Below are positions 26,824 to 35,543 of a stretch of 64,000 nt of DNA, piece by piece. The position numbers were made by a program, and so were the translations under genes. The notes beneath the pieces were generated by a model that saw only the letters and a list, made by a program, of their open reading frames with translations, did no database searches and was not told the DNA's origin. The stretch lies in the NCBI GenBank assembly GCA_023400055.1, contig JAEXFN010000049.1:62001-126000 (forward strand), given 5' to 3'. This DNA is from Bacillota bacterium (GTDB lineage: Bacteria; Bacillota; UBA4882; UBA8346). Position 1 is the first letter of the stretch. Every line of letters starts with the position of its first letter.

Positions 26824-27834
26824 CTATTCTCCTAAACCATCGTTTTCATTTGCTTTCACCGTAGCGGCGATCTTTTCGATCACGCCCTCACGGACAGCTC
26901 TTTGCGCGGCTTTAATAGCATTTTTAATGGCCTTGGCGTTGGAACTGCCGTGGCTGATCAGGCTGACTCCGTTCAAACCCAGCAGCGGCGCCCCGCCATA
27001 TTCGGTATAATCCATGCTCGATCTCAGTTTGTGCAGAGAATTCTTGATCAGAACCCCGCCCGCGATCGATATCAGACTCGACGATACCGCCTCTTTGATT
27101 TGGCTCATTAAAACCGAAGCCAGACCCTCGGAAAGCTTTAAAACAATATTGCCGACAAAGCCATCGCAGACGATCACATCGCAAGTGCCCCGGTGGACAT
27201 CGCGCCCTTCAATGTTGCCGATGAAGTTCAACTTGCCTTGCTTTAAAAGTTGATGGGTCGCTAAAGTAAGCTTGTTGCCCTTGGTTTCTTCCTCCCCGAT
27301 GCTCAGCAAACCGACCCGGGGCTTTGGGATCCCCAAAACCTGTTCGGCATAGATGGTGCCCATCATTGCGAACTGCAATAAATATTCGGGTTCGCAATCG
27401 GCGTTAGCGCCCGCGTCCAAGAGGACGCTCACCCCGGTGCGGGTCGGCATCGGCGAGGCGATGGCCGGGCGGTCGATGCCGGGAATTCGTCCCAATGTCA
27501 ATAAAGAGGCCGCCATCGCCGCCCCAGTATTCCCCGCCGATATGACCGCGGCCGCGGTCCCGTCTTTCACCAAGCGATTGGCTACGACCAAGGAAGAATC
27601 TTTTTTCCGTTTTACGGCAGTCGCCGGATGCTCATCCATGGCGATGGCTTCCGATGCCGGAACGACCTCCAGCTTTAAACCGCTTGTCGCATGCCGCTTT
27701 AATTCATTTTGAACTTCTATCTCATTTCCGACCACTAAAAGGTCGACTCCCAGTTCCCGACAAGCCTCAACCGCTCCGGCCACGATCTCTCGTGGAGCAA
27801 AGTCGCCACCCATGGCGTCAACAGCGATTCGCAA
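26824..27834 (-). CDS. plsX: Phosphate acyltransferase PlsX
   Basis: Converts acyl-ACP to acyl-phosphate, the first step of membrane phospholipid synthesis with PlsY. Begins MRIAVDAMGGDFAPREIVAG, with GAMAASLL-type and CDGFVGNIVLKLSEG motifs. TTG start behind GGGGTGTG. First gene of the fab operon. FapR, the usual lipid regulator encoded upstream of plsX in Bacillus, is absent, and I see no obvious FapR operator. Confidence 0.95.
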   Translation of the reverse strand: MRIAVDAMGGDFAPREIVAGAVEACRELGVDLLVVGNEIEVQNELKRHATSGLKLEVVPASEAIAMDEHPATAVKRKKDSSLVVANRLVKDGTAAAVISAGNTGAAMAASLLTLGRIPGIDRPAIASPMPTRTGVSVLLDAGANADCEPEYLLQFAMMGTIYAEQVLGIPKPRVGLLSIGEEETKGNKLTLATHQLLKQGKLNFIGNIEGRDVHRGTCDVIVCDGFVGNIVLKLSEGLASVLMSQIKEAVSSSLISIAGGVLIKNSLHKLRSSMDYTEYGGAPLLGLNGVSLISHGSSNAKAIKNAIKAAQRAVREGVIEKIAATVKANENDGLGE

Positions 27835-28055
27835 CTGTCACACCCCTTACTTTCGTTCCACGGCTAAAAATCATTAAAAATTCAAAAAACAAGTTGATAA
27901 AGCCTCTTTTATTTAGCAAACGATCGGAATCGAAAGACTTTATCAAATAACTCCCAATAAGTATTAAAAATTTAAAACGCGAGCCCCCCTCGGTCCGCAA
28001 TGAGAGCCTATAAAAAACAAAGCTTGGTCTGGGATTAAATAAATCTCTCAAATGT

Positions 28056-28083
28056 AGTATAGCCAAAACATTCAAAAAGTCAA
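28056..28083 (-). promoter_or_regulatory. Sigma-A promoter of plsX-fabD-fabG-acpP-fabF-rnc
   Basis: TTGACT, a 16-base spacer and TATACT on the minus strand, between the rpmF terminator and plsX. The leader of ~215 bases is AT-rich without a recognised riboswitch. Confidence 0.8.
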
Positions 28084-28098
28084 GGCAATTTTTGACAG

Positions 28099-28128
28099 TA
28101 AAAAATTAAGGCCGAAACGACCTTAATT
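28099..28128 (-). terminator. Terminator after rpmF
   Basis: AATTAAGGTCG/CGGCCTTAATT stem with a TTT loop, followed by a T-run on the minus strand, 14 bases after rpmF. Confidence 0.85.
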
Positions 28129-28141
28129 CCTTGGTTAATCC

Positions 28142-28318
28142 TTAGCTTTGCGCGACGACTTCCCGGCCTTTATAATAACCACAATTGCTGCATACCGTAT
28201 GCGGCAGTTTAGGTTCATGACATTGAGGACAGGTACTGATCTGCGGTGCTGTCATTTTTAAATTGGCGCGTCGTAACCGTTTGCGGGTCCGGGAGGTTCT
28301 ATTTTTAGGATTTGCCAT
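28142..28318 (-). CDS. rpmF: 50S ribosomal protein L32
   Basis: Large-subunit protein, 58 residues from the ATG at 28318 (AGGAGGTGG nine bases upstream), starting MANPKNRTSRTRKRLRRA. It is the zinc-binding form with CPQC and CSNC pairs, so no zinc-free variant is used here. It overlaps the end of yceD, the usual arrangement. Confidence 0.96.
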   Translation of the reverse strand: MANPKNRTSRTRKRLRRANLKMTAPQISTCPQCHEPKLPHTVCSNCGYYKGREVVAQS

Positions 28319-28832
28319 TCGTTCCACCTCCTTTTGTGGATAACAATGATTTTAATTTCGTAAATTGCGGATCGGGATTAGGCGGAAGGCACATACACAC
28401 CCCTTGGTTTAAATTCTTGCCGCACTCCGGACAGATCCCTCGACAGTTCTCGGAACAAAGGATCTTCATGGGAATGGACAATAAAACTTGCTCACGAACG
28501 CATTCATCTAAAACGATAAAATCACCGCTAAAATAAAAAAGCGTACCAGCATCGGCCGACTCGCGATCGGAAGTAAACTGCTCGTTAACCGTAACAGTTT
28601 CCCGTCGGACCAGCGGCTCCAAGCACCGTGCACAAATGCCCCGATACTCAAAATCGACCGTGGCTTGCACTAAAAAACCGTTGCCGGTGTTGGTGACCGA
28701 ACCCTTCACTTCTACCGGTCCGTTAATCTTAAGATCTTGTTCTTCGAGATCCAGGGGCAGCGAACCTTCAAAAGCCACCGCTCCCCCGCGAATCTCGCGG
28801 ATCGCTCCAATGCCAACCTTCACCAAAATCAC
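28305..28832 (-). CDS. yceD: YceD family (DUF177) protein
   Basis: Conserved partner of rpmF, linked to 23S rRNA accumulation in other bacteria. The family core GICARCLEP is followed by LxEQFT-like and ILCSENCRGICPECGKNLNQ motifs; four cysteines suggest a metal site. The start is GTG at 28832, or GTG/TTG two to three codons later, which the AAGGTGAT site fits better. 175 residues. A perfect-looking sigma-A promoter lies directly upstream. Confidence 0.9.
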   Translation of the reverse strand: MILVKVGIGAIREIRGGAVAFEGSLPLDLEEQDLKINGPVEVKGSVTNTGNGFLVQATVDFEYRGICARCLEPLVRRETVTVNEQFTSDRESADAGTLFYFSGDFIVLDECVREQVLLSIPMKILCSENCRGICPECGKNLNQGVCMCLPPNPDPQFTKLKSLLSTKGGGTNGKS

Positions 28833-28840
28833 CTTCGATT

Positions 28841-28869
28841 ATTATATCGGTTAATTTTTGAAAAGTCAA
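28841..28869 (-). promoter_or_regulatory. Sigma-A promoter of yceD-rpmF
   Basis: TTGACT, 17-base spacer and a perfect TATAAT on the minus strand, so close to the yceD start that the leader is only about a dozen bases. Confidence 0.85.
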
Positions 28870-29037
28870 TCTTTCCCTTGGATTCTGCGTGGATAAAAAA
28901 AGACTGCCATTCTAAATCTGTTTTGTCAAAGATTTTCGAAATAAACCGGTATATTGTTGCGAAAAATGATCTTGTCAAAAAACCGTACAGCGCAGGACCC
29001 GGCTTCTCACATTAATCTATTAGAAAGGATGGGAAAA

Positions 29038-29307
29038 ATGAAGAGGCATTATGCAGCCAAAAAATTACGATTTACCCTGGACCCAAAGGAATTGGCACGC
29101 TACGAGGAGGATTTTTGGAACTTGCCGCCTTACCTGATCGGCCGCTTCGGCGGGGAGTTATCCAGGGTAATGCTGGAAGCCGCTCAGCAATACATTTTCG
29201 ATCAGACGCTGGGAGCAGCCCAATCTCGTTTTGACGCCGCGGCCTTTCCAGATAAAAAACCTCCTCATCAGGAATTTTCCGATACTTCCAGAAATGATAC
29301 TACATAG
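29038..29307 (+). CDS. Divergent SASP-like small protein
   Basis: An 89-residue basic/acidic protein. Its middle part, GRFGGELSRVMLEAAQQYI, matches the second conserved segment of alpha/beta-type small acid-soluble spore proteins (GGxxxRxMxEAAE). The first segment with the germination-protease site (KYEIA) is missing, and the N-terminus MKRHYAAKKLRFTLDPKEL is unrelated. Start at 29038 with AAAGGATGG upstream. It lies 45 bases before a canonical SASP gene, so both are probably forespore genes. It may have lost GPR cleavage or have a different role. The SASP assignment rests on one motif and position. Confidence 0.6.
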   Translation: MKRHYAAKKLRFTLDPKELARYEEDFWNLPPYLIGRFGGELSRVMLEAAQQYIFDQTLGAAQSRFDAAAFPDKKPPHQEFSDTSRNDTT

Positions 29308-29351
29308 CTGCAGCTTGAAGGGGGATGATAATTCCCGAGGAGGTGAGTTAA

Positions 29352-29687
29352 ATGGGTACTGGACAAAAATCCAACAGCTATCTCGTAACGGCGGCGGGTC
29401 CGGCTTTGGACCGCTTCAAATACGAGATCGCCAATGAGTTAAACATCGACCTTTCCAAGGTTCAGGGCGGTTACTGGGGCTATGTGGCTTCCCGGGAGAC
29501 TGGCGCAATCGGTGGAAACATGGTTCGCCGGATGATCGAAGCTGCTGAACGGACTCTGGCTGAGCAAACGCTGGCTGACGTCAAAGCCGGTTTTCAAGCG
29601 GGCCTGAATACTCAAAATCAAAGCCAAAACCAATATCAGAATCAGTTCAAAGCGAACAGCGGCTTTAGTTTTGGGAACCAGCAGTAA
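29352..29687 (+). CDS. Alpha/beta-type small acid-soluble spore protein
   Basis: Forespore DNA-binding protein that protects spore DNA and is degraded at germination. Both family segments are present: ALDRFKYEIANELNIDL with the KYEIA germination-protease site, and ETGAIGGNMVRRMIEAAE. At 111 residues it is longer than the usual 60-75, because of an insert between the segments and a Gln/Asn-rich tail (TQNQSQNQYQNQF). The ribosome site is GAGGAGG, 10 bases upstream. A sigma-G promoter is expected before the gene pair but I could not locate one confidently. Confidence 0.88.
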   Translation: MGTGQKSNSYLVTAAGPALDRFKYEIANELNIDLSKVQGGYWGYVASRETGAIGGNMVRRMIEAAERTLAEQTLADVKAGFQAGLNTQNQSQNQYQNQFKANSGFSFGNQQ

Positions 29688-29708
29688 GCAAGCAATATAC
29701 TTAATCAT

Positions 29709-29740
29709 AAGGGGGAAAGCTTTCCCCCTTATTTTGTTAT
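29709..29740 (+). terminator. Terminator of the SASP genes
   Basis: AAGGGGGAAAG/CTTTCCCCCTT perfect palindrome followed by ATTTTGTTATTTT. Confidence 0.85.
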
Positions 29741-29805
29741 TTTCTCCACGACTTGACCAGAAATTCTTTTTATTTTACAATGGATAAGAAAAAGGATCTG
29801 GTTTA

Positions 29806-30717
29806 TTGTCCACAACCGCACCGCCGCTTACCATAGTCATTCCTCCGCACTGGGCAGGAAGAACGGTGGAATCCTATTTAAAAACCGAACTTCATTTTTC
29901 GCGCGGTTTCATTCGCAGCCTCAAGCGAACCAACGGTATTATTTTGAACGGTTCTCCGGTGCGAACTGTGTCGCGCCTGACCGGCGGAGCGATCTTGAAT
30001 ATTATCTTGGCGCCTCTGCCGCAGCAGATCGAACCCCAAATCTTGCCGCTGGATATTATCTATGAAGATTCCGACGTCATTGTAGTGAATAAACCGGCCG
30101 GCCTTCTGGTTCATCCGGTTCGCACTCAAAACGACGGAACCTTGGCCAACGCGTTAACCGGATACTGGCTTTCCCGGCATGAAGCCGCATCGTTTCACCC
30201 CATCCACCGGCTTGATAAAACCACGTCCGGCCTCGTTTTGGTCGCCAAGAGCCCCTGGGCTCATCAGCAACTGGCCCGGCAACTGGAGAGCGACAGCCTG
30301 CACCGGTTTTATTTGGCGGTTTGTGTCGGCAATCCCGGCCGGACTAGCGCGAATATTACGCTCCCGGTTCAAGAGACCCCATATGTCATGAAGCGCGCGA
30401 TCGCTGCCGAAGGCAAGGCGGCCCGGACCGTTTGGCGGGTTATCCGGACATTTCCCTCCGCTGCGCTGCTCGGGGTCAAACTCCATTCCGGACGGACTCA
30501 TCAGATCCGGGTTCATTTGAGTCATGTCTGTTACCCGCTTTGGGGCGACCCGCTGTATGGAGCGGCGGATTCCTTAATCAACCGGCCGGCTCTGCATGCG
30601 GTTCGTCTTCATTTCACCCAGCCCCGGACGGGCGAGTCCATTAAACTAACCGCACCGCTCCCCCAGGACATTCTTTCTTTGATTGATCAGCTCCAGGAAC
30701 GCAAACCTGATCCATAA
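29806..30717 (+). CDS. RluA-family pseudouridine synthase (second copy)
   Basis: RNA pseudouridine synthase with HRLDKTTSGLVLVAKS active site (aspartate in HRLD) and GRTHQIRVHLSHV. The N-terminal S4-like part is LDSYLKTEL-like (VESYLKTELHFSRGFIRSLKR). TTG start behind AAAGGAT. 303 residues. Similar in length and layout to the enzyme at 14.2 kb but clearly diverged, so the two should have different target uridines. It stands alone downstream of the SASP terminator. Confidence 0.9.
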   Translation: MSTTAPPLTIVIPPHWAGRTVESYLKTELHFSRGFIRSLKRTNGIILNGSPVRTVSRLTGGAILNIILAPLPQQIEPQILPLDIIYEDSDVIVVNKPAGLLVHPVRTQNDGTLANALTGYWLSRHEAASFHPIHRLDKTTSGLVLVAKSPWAHQQLARQLESDSLHRFYLAVCVGNPGRTSANITLPVQETPYVMKRAIAAEGKAARTVWRVIRTFPSAALLGVKLHSGRTHQIRVHLSHVCYPLWGDPLYGAADSLINRPALHAVRLHFTQPRTGESIKLTAPLPQDILSLIDQLQERKPDP

Positions 30718-30735
30718 TTGCAATTTTTAGCCAAA

Positions 30736-31000
30736 TAAATAACTTTTGATCGTGAGAAATAAAAATTCCATCCGGATAATTAATTTTTGGATCATGAGAA
30801 ATAACTTTTCGATCATAAGAATTAAAAATTTCATTAAAAAAATTAATTTTTCGATCATAAGAATTAGAATTTTCAGCAATAGAATCAATTTTTCGATCAC
30901 AAAAAATAATTTCTTGCAATGTAGAAAATAAAATTCGGCCTCAATAATTAAATTATCGGCCATTAAAATCAAATCTTGAACTTGAATCATTAAATCTTTA
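30736..31000. repeat. 21-bp periodic array C
   Basis: About twelve AT-rich units. The GATC-type cores fall at 30748, 30769, 30790, 30811, 30832, 30853, 30874, 30895, 30916, 30937 and 30958, exactly 21 apart. Strong units read TTAATTTTTCGATCATAAGA. The complement matches the units of array F near mraZ. It lies between rluA and tkt. Long frames seen on either strand here are an effect of a period divisible by three. Confidence 0.88.
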
Positions 31001-31065
31001 TTTTTTAATAGAATGATGAGCCACCACCAAAAGATATTTTCAAGTGGTTGGATCGATCGGCCACT

Positions 31066-31110
31066 CTAATTTCTGTTTTAGAAAAATCCTCGACGCTTCA
31101 GTCTTTCGCT
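31066..31110. repeat. Array-associated block R2, copy upstream of tkt
   Basis: The complement reads GCGAAAGACTGAAGCG, AGGATTTTTCTAAAACAGAAATT and matches 61059-61101 upstream of mraZ with a three-base insertion and few changes. In both places R2 lies between a 21-bp array and the downstream gene. Confidence 0.65.
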
Positions 31111-31175
31111 TTATTTTTTCCTGCGAAAGTTGAGCTATAATAATTCTATAATCATTAAAGAAAGGGGTTTTGCAA

Positions 31176-33146
31176 ATGATTCATCTGGTCGCCAACACGA
31201 TTCGGGGCTTAGCTGCCGATATGGTAGAAAAAGCTCAGTCGGGCCACCCCGGCATGCCTTTGGGAACCGCCGATATTGCCGCAGTTCTCTATGGCGAAGT
31301 TCTGAAACATGATCCGACCCGGCCGGAATGGCCGGACCGCGATCGCTTCATCCTATCCGCCGGTCATGGCTCGGCATTGCTTTACAGCTTGCTGCATCTG
31401 ACCGGTTATGGCCTCACCCTGCAGGATCTCGCCCAATTCCGGAAACTCGGCTCCAAAACGCCCGGTCACCCGGAATATCGGCTGGTCCCCGGGATAGAAA
31501 CCACTACCGGGCCGCTCGGCCAAGGAATGGCCAACGCCGTCGGTATGGCCCTCGCCGAACGGATGTTGGCGGAACGCTTTAACCGGCCCGGGTTGGAAAT
31601 TGTAAGCCATTATACTTTCGCAATCGCCGGAGACGGTTGCATGATGGAAGGGATTACTTCGGAGGCCGCCTCCCTGGCGGGTGACTTAGGGATGGGCCGG
31701 TTAATCGTCATTTACGATGACAATGATATTTCCATCGAAGGTTCTACGAGCATCGCTTTCAATGAAGATGTGGCCCAACGCTATCAAGCCTACGGATGGC
31801 AAGTTTTAAAGATCGATGGCCATAATCCGGCAGCAATTTCTGCCGCGTTGCAGGAAGCACAGTCCGATTTGAAGCGGCCGACCTTGATCGTAGCCAAAAC
31901 CGTGATTGGCAAAGGCAGCCCGCGTGAAAACGATCCCGAAGCTCACGGAGCTCCGCTGGGCAAAGATAACGTTAGCGCATTAAAACGGAATTTAGGCCTG
32001 CCGGAACAGGACTTTTATGTGCCCCAGGAAGTCTACGATTATTTTTCTGAAAAACGGAACCTTTGGCATCGCAACTTCACGGATTGGGAGGAAAGGTTTA
32101 CGACCTGGTCTAAGTCTTTCCCGGAATTACGGCAGGAGTGGGACCGGATAATGCGCCGCGAACTTCCGGACGGCTTGGAATCCGCGTTGCCCCGGTTTGA
32201 AGCAGGCAGCGCCTATGCCACCCGGGATAGCGGCGGAAAGATTCTGAACGCGCTGGCCGCCAAGCTTCCCGAATTAGTCGGCGGCTCCGCCGATCTATCC
32301 CCCTCCACCAAAACCTATCTTCAAGGAGTTCCCGACGTTAAGAAAGGGAGCTACTCGGGAAGGAATCTTCATTTTGGAGTCCGCGAACATGGCATGGCCG
32401 GCATCTTGAACGGCCTGTCCTTGCATGGCGGTTTCCGGGTATATGGTTCGACTTTTCTGGTTTTCGTAGATTATATGCGTCATTCGCTCCGTTTGGCCGC
32501 GTTAATGAGGGAACCGGTGATCTACGTTTTAACGCACGACTCTTTTCATGTCGGCGAAGACGGACCCACCCATCAACCGGTCGAACAACTGCAGTCCTTA
32601 CGCATCATCCCCGGCTTTCGAGCCATCCGGCCGGCCGACGCCAACGAAACCGCCTGGGCCTGGCTGCAGGCGCTGCGCCGCAAGGATGGGCCGACCGCTT
32701 TGATTTTGACCCGCCAAAAACTGCCGACTCTGGCAGGTACTTCGGCCGAAGGCTTTGCGCGGGGCGGTTATGTCGTAAAAGAAGCCGCGGCGGAACACCC
32801 CGACCTGGTCATCATGGCCTCAGGGAGTGAAGTCGCTCTGGCTTTGGCCGCGGCCGGAGCTTTAGAAGGAGCGGCGAAGCGGGTCCGGGTCGTTTCCGTT
32901 CCCTGTCTGGAATTGTTCCTGAATCAAACGGATGAATACATTCAATCGGTGCTGGGCCAAGGCATTCCACGGGTCGCGATCGAAGCCGGAGTCGGCGTCG
33001 CTTGGTATCGATTGACCGGTTCCGACGGGTTGGTCATCGGAATGGAACATTTCGGTGAAAGCGGTCCCGCCGAGCAACTGGCGGAAAAATTCGGATTCAC
33101 GCCGGACAAAATCACCCAAAAGATTCAATCTTTTTGCCACTGGTAA
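31176..33146 (+). CDS. tkt: Transketolase
   Basis: Thiamine-diphosphate enzyme moving two-carbon units in the pentose phosphate pathway. GHPGMPLG near residue 24; the ThDP motif GDGCMMEG with Asn in DDNDISIEG; EHGMAGILNGLSLHGG, DSFHVGEDGPTHQPVEQ in the pyrimidine domain. C-terminal transketolase domain. I start at the ATG at 31176 (AGGGG eight to nine bases upstream) rather than the TTG two codons before. 656 residues, standard. Array C and block R2 lie upstream. Confidence 0.97.
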   Translation: MIHLVANTIRGLAADMVEKAQSGHPGMPLGTADIAAVLYGEVLKHDPTRPEWPDRDRFILSAGHGSALLYSLLHLTGYGLTLQDLAQFRKLGSKTPGHPEYRLVPGIETTTGPLGQGMANAVGMALAERMLAERFNRPGLEIVSHYTFAIAGDGCMMEGITSEAASLAGDLGMGRLIVIYDDNDISIEGSTSIAFNEDVAQRYQAYGWQVLKIDGHNPAAISAALQEAQSDLKRPTLIVAKTVIGKGSPRENDPEAHGAPLGKDNVSALKRNLGLPEQDFYVPQEVYDYFSEKRNLWHRNFTDWEERFTTWSKSFPELRQEWDRIMRRELPDGLESALPRFEAGSAYATRDSGGKILNALAAKLPELVGGSADLSPSTKTYLQGVPDVKKGSYSGRNLHFGVREHGMAGILNGLSLHGGFRVYGSTFLVFVDYMRHSLRLAALMREPVIYVLTHDSFHVGEDGPTHQPVEQLQSLRIIPGFRAIRPADANETAWAWLQALRRKDGPTALILTRQKLPTLAGTSAEGFARGGYVVKEAAAEHPDLVIMASGSEVALALAAAGALEGAAKRVRVVSVPCLELFLNQTDEYIQSVLGQGIPRVAIEAGVGVAWYRLTGSDGLVIGMEHFGESGPAEQLAEKFGFTPDKITQKIQSFCHW

Positions 33147-33161
33147 ACCAACGGCAATACC

Positions 33162-33195
33162 AAAAAGCTCCCGACTTTCAGTCCGGAGCTTTTTT
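33162..33195 (+). terminator. Terminator of tkt
   Basis: AAAAAGCTCC/GGAGCTTTTT with an inner GACT/AGTC pairing, followed by T residues. Confidence 0.88.
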
Positions 33196-33277
33196 CATCG
33201 ACCCAGAAAGAAATTTTCTAGAATAAAATCAAAAATAAAGCTTTTATTGCAGATTGCAATTATATTAATTCTATTGT

Positions 33278-33307
33278 TTGACTGATCGAGTTTGGATCCG
33301 GTATTAT
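33278..33307 (+). promoter_or_regulatory. Sigma-A promoter of the HAD gene
   Basis: TTGACT, an 18-base spacer and TATTAT, 38 bases before the start codon. Confidence 0.7.
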
Positions 33308-33344
33308 ATTATATAAGGAAGATAATCAATCAGGAGTGAAGCGC

Positions 33345-34067
33345 ATGTTGGATACCGTCTTATTTGACTTGGATGGCACGCTTTTGCCATTGGACTTGGA
33401 AAAATTCATCCAAATTTACTTTACCGAAATGGGCCGCGATTTTCACGATCTGATCACACCGGAGCGCTTGGCCAAGTATATATGGGCGGCTACCAGCACC
33501 ATGATCAAGAATGTCGATGAGCGGACCAATGAGGCGGTATTTATGGAAAGCTTCGGTCAGCTCATCGGCGGGGACCTCTCCGTTTACCAACAGCGCTTTA
33601 CCGAGTTTTATAATGGCGGTTTTTTAAAAACCCGGGAATCGGTGCTGGAGTCGCCGCAGATCCGGGAAGCGGTAACCTTGTTAAAGAAAAAGGGGTATAC
33701 CCTAATCATCGCCACCAACCCGCTCTTCCCTGAACAGGCTATCCACCACCGGATTCACTGGGCCGGTTTTGAACCGGCGGAATTCGCTTATATCACTTCC
33801 TATGAACGCAACCATTATTGCAAACCGCAACTGCTTTTCTATCAGGAAGTTCTGCGGGAAATCAATAAGCGGCCGGAACAATGCCTGATGGTGGGAAACG
33901 ATGTCCAGGAAGATTTGGTGGCCCTGACAACCGGAATGCAAACCTTTTTGATCACGGACCATCTGATCCACCGGACTGAAGATCCGATTCAAACCACCTA
34001 TCGAGGAACTTATCAAACCTTCTTGGATTTTGTCAAGGGATTATCGCCACTTTGTGCAGCGGGATGA
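33345..34067 (+). CDS. HAD-family hydrolase
   Basis: Predicted phosphatase of the haloacid dehalogenase superfamily. Motif I DLDGTLLPLD is near residue 7 (nucleophile D7), the motif II threonine is in IIATNP, and motif III/IV lies in MVGNDVQEDLVAL. A helical cap lies at ~25-95. 240 residues from the ATG at 33345, eight bases after AGGAG. Monocistronic, with its own promoter and terminator. The substrate is unknown; phosphoglycolate-type or nucleotide phosphatases are possible. Confidence 0.85.
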   Translation: MLDTVLFDLDGTLLPLDLEKFIQIYFTEMGRDFHDLITPERLAKYIWAATSTMIKNVDERTNEAVFMESFGQLIGGDLSVYQQRFTEFYNGGFLKTRESVLESPQIREAVTLLKKKGYTLIIATNPLFPEQAIHHRIHWAGFEPAEFAYITSYERNHYCKPQLLFYQEVLREINKRPEQCLMVGNDVQEDLVALTTGMQTFLITDHLIHRTEDPIQTTYRGTYQTFLDFVKGLSPLCAAG

Positions 34068-34117
34068 ATTTTCCGAATCTGGGTAGCCAGACTTCCCAAG
34101 AAACAAATTAATGAATG

Positions 34118-34145
34118 AGCCGTACTTTGGGTACGGCTTTGAATA
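34118..34145 (+). terminator. Terminator of the HAD gene
   Basis: AGCCGTAC/GTACGGCT stem, loop TTTGG, then TTTGAATATT. Weak T-tract. A TATAAT at 34257-34262 probably belongs to the promoter of the serine dehydratase gene, though I find no clear -35. Confidence 0.6.
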
Positions 34146-34316
34146 TTCGCGGGTTCAATTTACGCTCAACCGGATAAACGCCGCGGCAGTTTCAAAAAAT
34201 TTGTGTTTAACCGCCCGTGCGACTGCGCTCGCTACAGTAGTCATCCCGGGGAATGGTATAATAATATTGCGAAATCCGTTAATGTTCAGAGAATACAAAC
34301 TCAAGAGGAGAATACC

Positions 34317-35510
34317 ATGGAATCCTTACGCGAACTGTACCGCATCGGCATCGGCCCATCCGCCAGCCATACGATGGCCCCCAAAAAAGCGGCCGAAGCC
34401 TTCTTCAGCCGTACTTCCGATGCGGCGCGTTACCGGGTCACGTTATACGGCAGTCTGGCGGCAACCGGGGTCGGGCATCTGACGGATCAGGCGATTCGGG
34501 AAACCTTTGCTCCGAAAAATGTGGAATTTGTTTGGAAACCCGATGAATTACTGCCTTTCCATCCCAATGGTATGGAGTTTGAAGCCTTTGATCCCCTGGG
34601 GGCTCTGCTACAATCTTGGCGGGTCTACAGCATCGGTGGCGGGGCGTTACAGGACGAAACCTCCAGCCTGATGACCAAAGATCTCTACGAACTGCATACC
34701 ATGGCCGAGTTGGTCCAATGGGCCGAAAAGAACTCCAAGCCGTTCTGGCAATATGTAGTGGAACGAGAAACGACCGCCATCTGGGATTACCTGGAGCAAG
34801 TCTGGCATACCATGCGTGAAGCCGTCCAACGGGGATTGAATACCGAGGGAGTTTTGCCCGGCATATTGCGCTTGGAGCGCAAAAGTCCGCTATTTTTTCA
34901 AAAAACCAAACGCCCTGGCTTTCTGCAGCAGACCGGAAAATTATTTGCCTATGCCCTGGCGGTCTCCGAAGAAAACGCCGCCGGAGGAATGATCGTCGCC
35001 GCGCCGACCTGCGGATCCTGTGGAGTGTTGCCCGGAGTCCTCTATTATTTACAGGAGGTGCGGCGCTATTCCGATAAAGCGATTCTAAAAGCCCTGGCTA
35101 CCGCCGGACTCATCGGTAATCTGGTCAAAACGAACGGCTCCATCTCCGGAGCCGCGGTCGGCTGCCAAGGCGAAATCGGCACCGCCTGCGCCATGGCGGC
35201 CGGAGCCGCCACTCAGTTGTTGGGCGGCGGAGTCCGCGAGATCGAATATGCCGCGGAAACGGGCTTCGAGCACCATCTCGGGCTGACCTGCGACCCGGTT
35301 TGCGGCATGGTTCAAATCCCCTGTATCGAAAGGAATGCCTTTGCCGCCGCCCGCGCTTTGGATTCCGCCAAATACGTGCTGCTTGCCGGAGGCGAACACC
35401 GGATCACTTTCGACGATGTCGTCCGGACCATGATGGAAACCGGCACCGACTTAAAGTGTTCCTATCGCGAAACTTCCACCGGTGGCCTGGCCAAGCTGCA
35501 CCATTCCTGA
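34317..35510 (+). CDS. sdaA: Iron-sulfur L-serine ammonia-lyase, single chain
   Basis: Deaminates L-serine to pyruvate and ammonia with a [4Fe-4S] cluster. The N-terminus (RELYRIGIGPSASHTMAPKKAAEAF) matches the beta domain, and the alpha domain holds the cluster cysteines in APTCGSCG and GLTCDPVCGMVQIPCIERNAFAA. At 397 residues it is shorter than the 454-residue E. coli enzyme, mainly in the N-terminal domain. The start at 34317 follows AGAGGAG; upstream frame is not family-like. The usual CDPVGG reads CDPVCG here. The next gene, an amidohydrolase, follows after 33 bases and is probably co-transcribed. Confidence 0.9.
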   Translation: MESLRELYRIGIGPSASHTMAPKKAAEAFFSRTSDAARYRVTLYGSLAATGVGHLTDQAIRETFAPKNVEFVWKPDELLPFHPNGMEFEAFDPLGALLQSWRVYSIGGGALQDETSSLMTKDLYELHTMAELVQWAEKNSKPFWQYVVERETTAIWDYLEQVWHTMREAVQRGLNTEGVLPGILRLERKSPLFFQKTKRPGFLQQTGKLFAYALAVSEENAAGGMIVAAPTCGSCGVLPGVLYYLQEVRRYSDKAILKALATAGLIGNLVKTNGSISGAAVGCQGEIGTACAMAAGAATQLLGGGVREIEYAAETGFEHHLGLTCDPVCGMVQIPCIERNAFAAARALDSAKYVLLAGGEHRITFDDVVRTMMETGTDLKCSYRETSTGGLAKLHHS

Positions 35511-35543
35511 TCGGCCTGGAAATCAATCGAAAGAGGAATCGCC

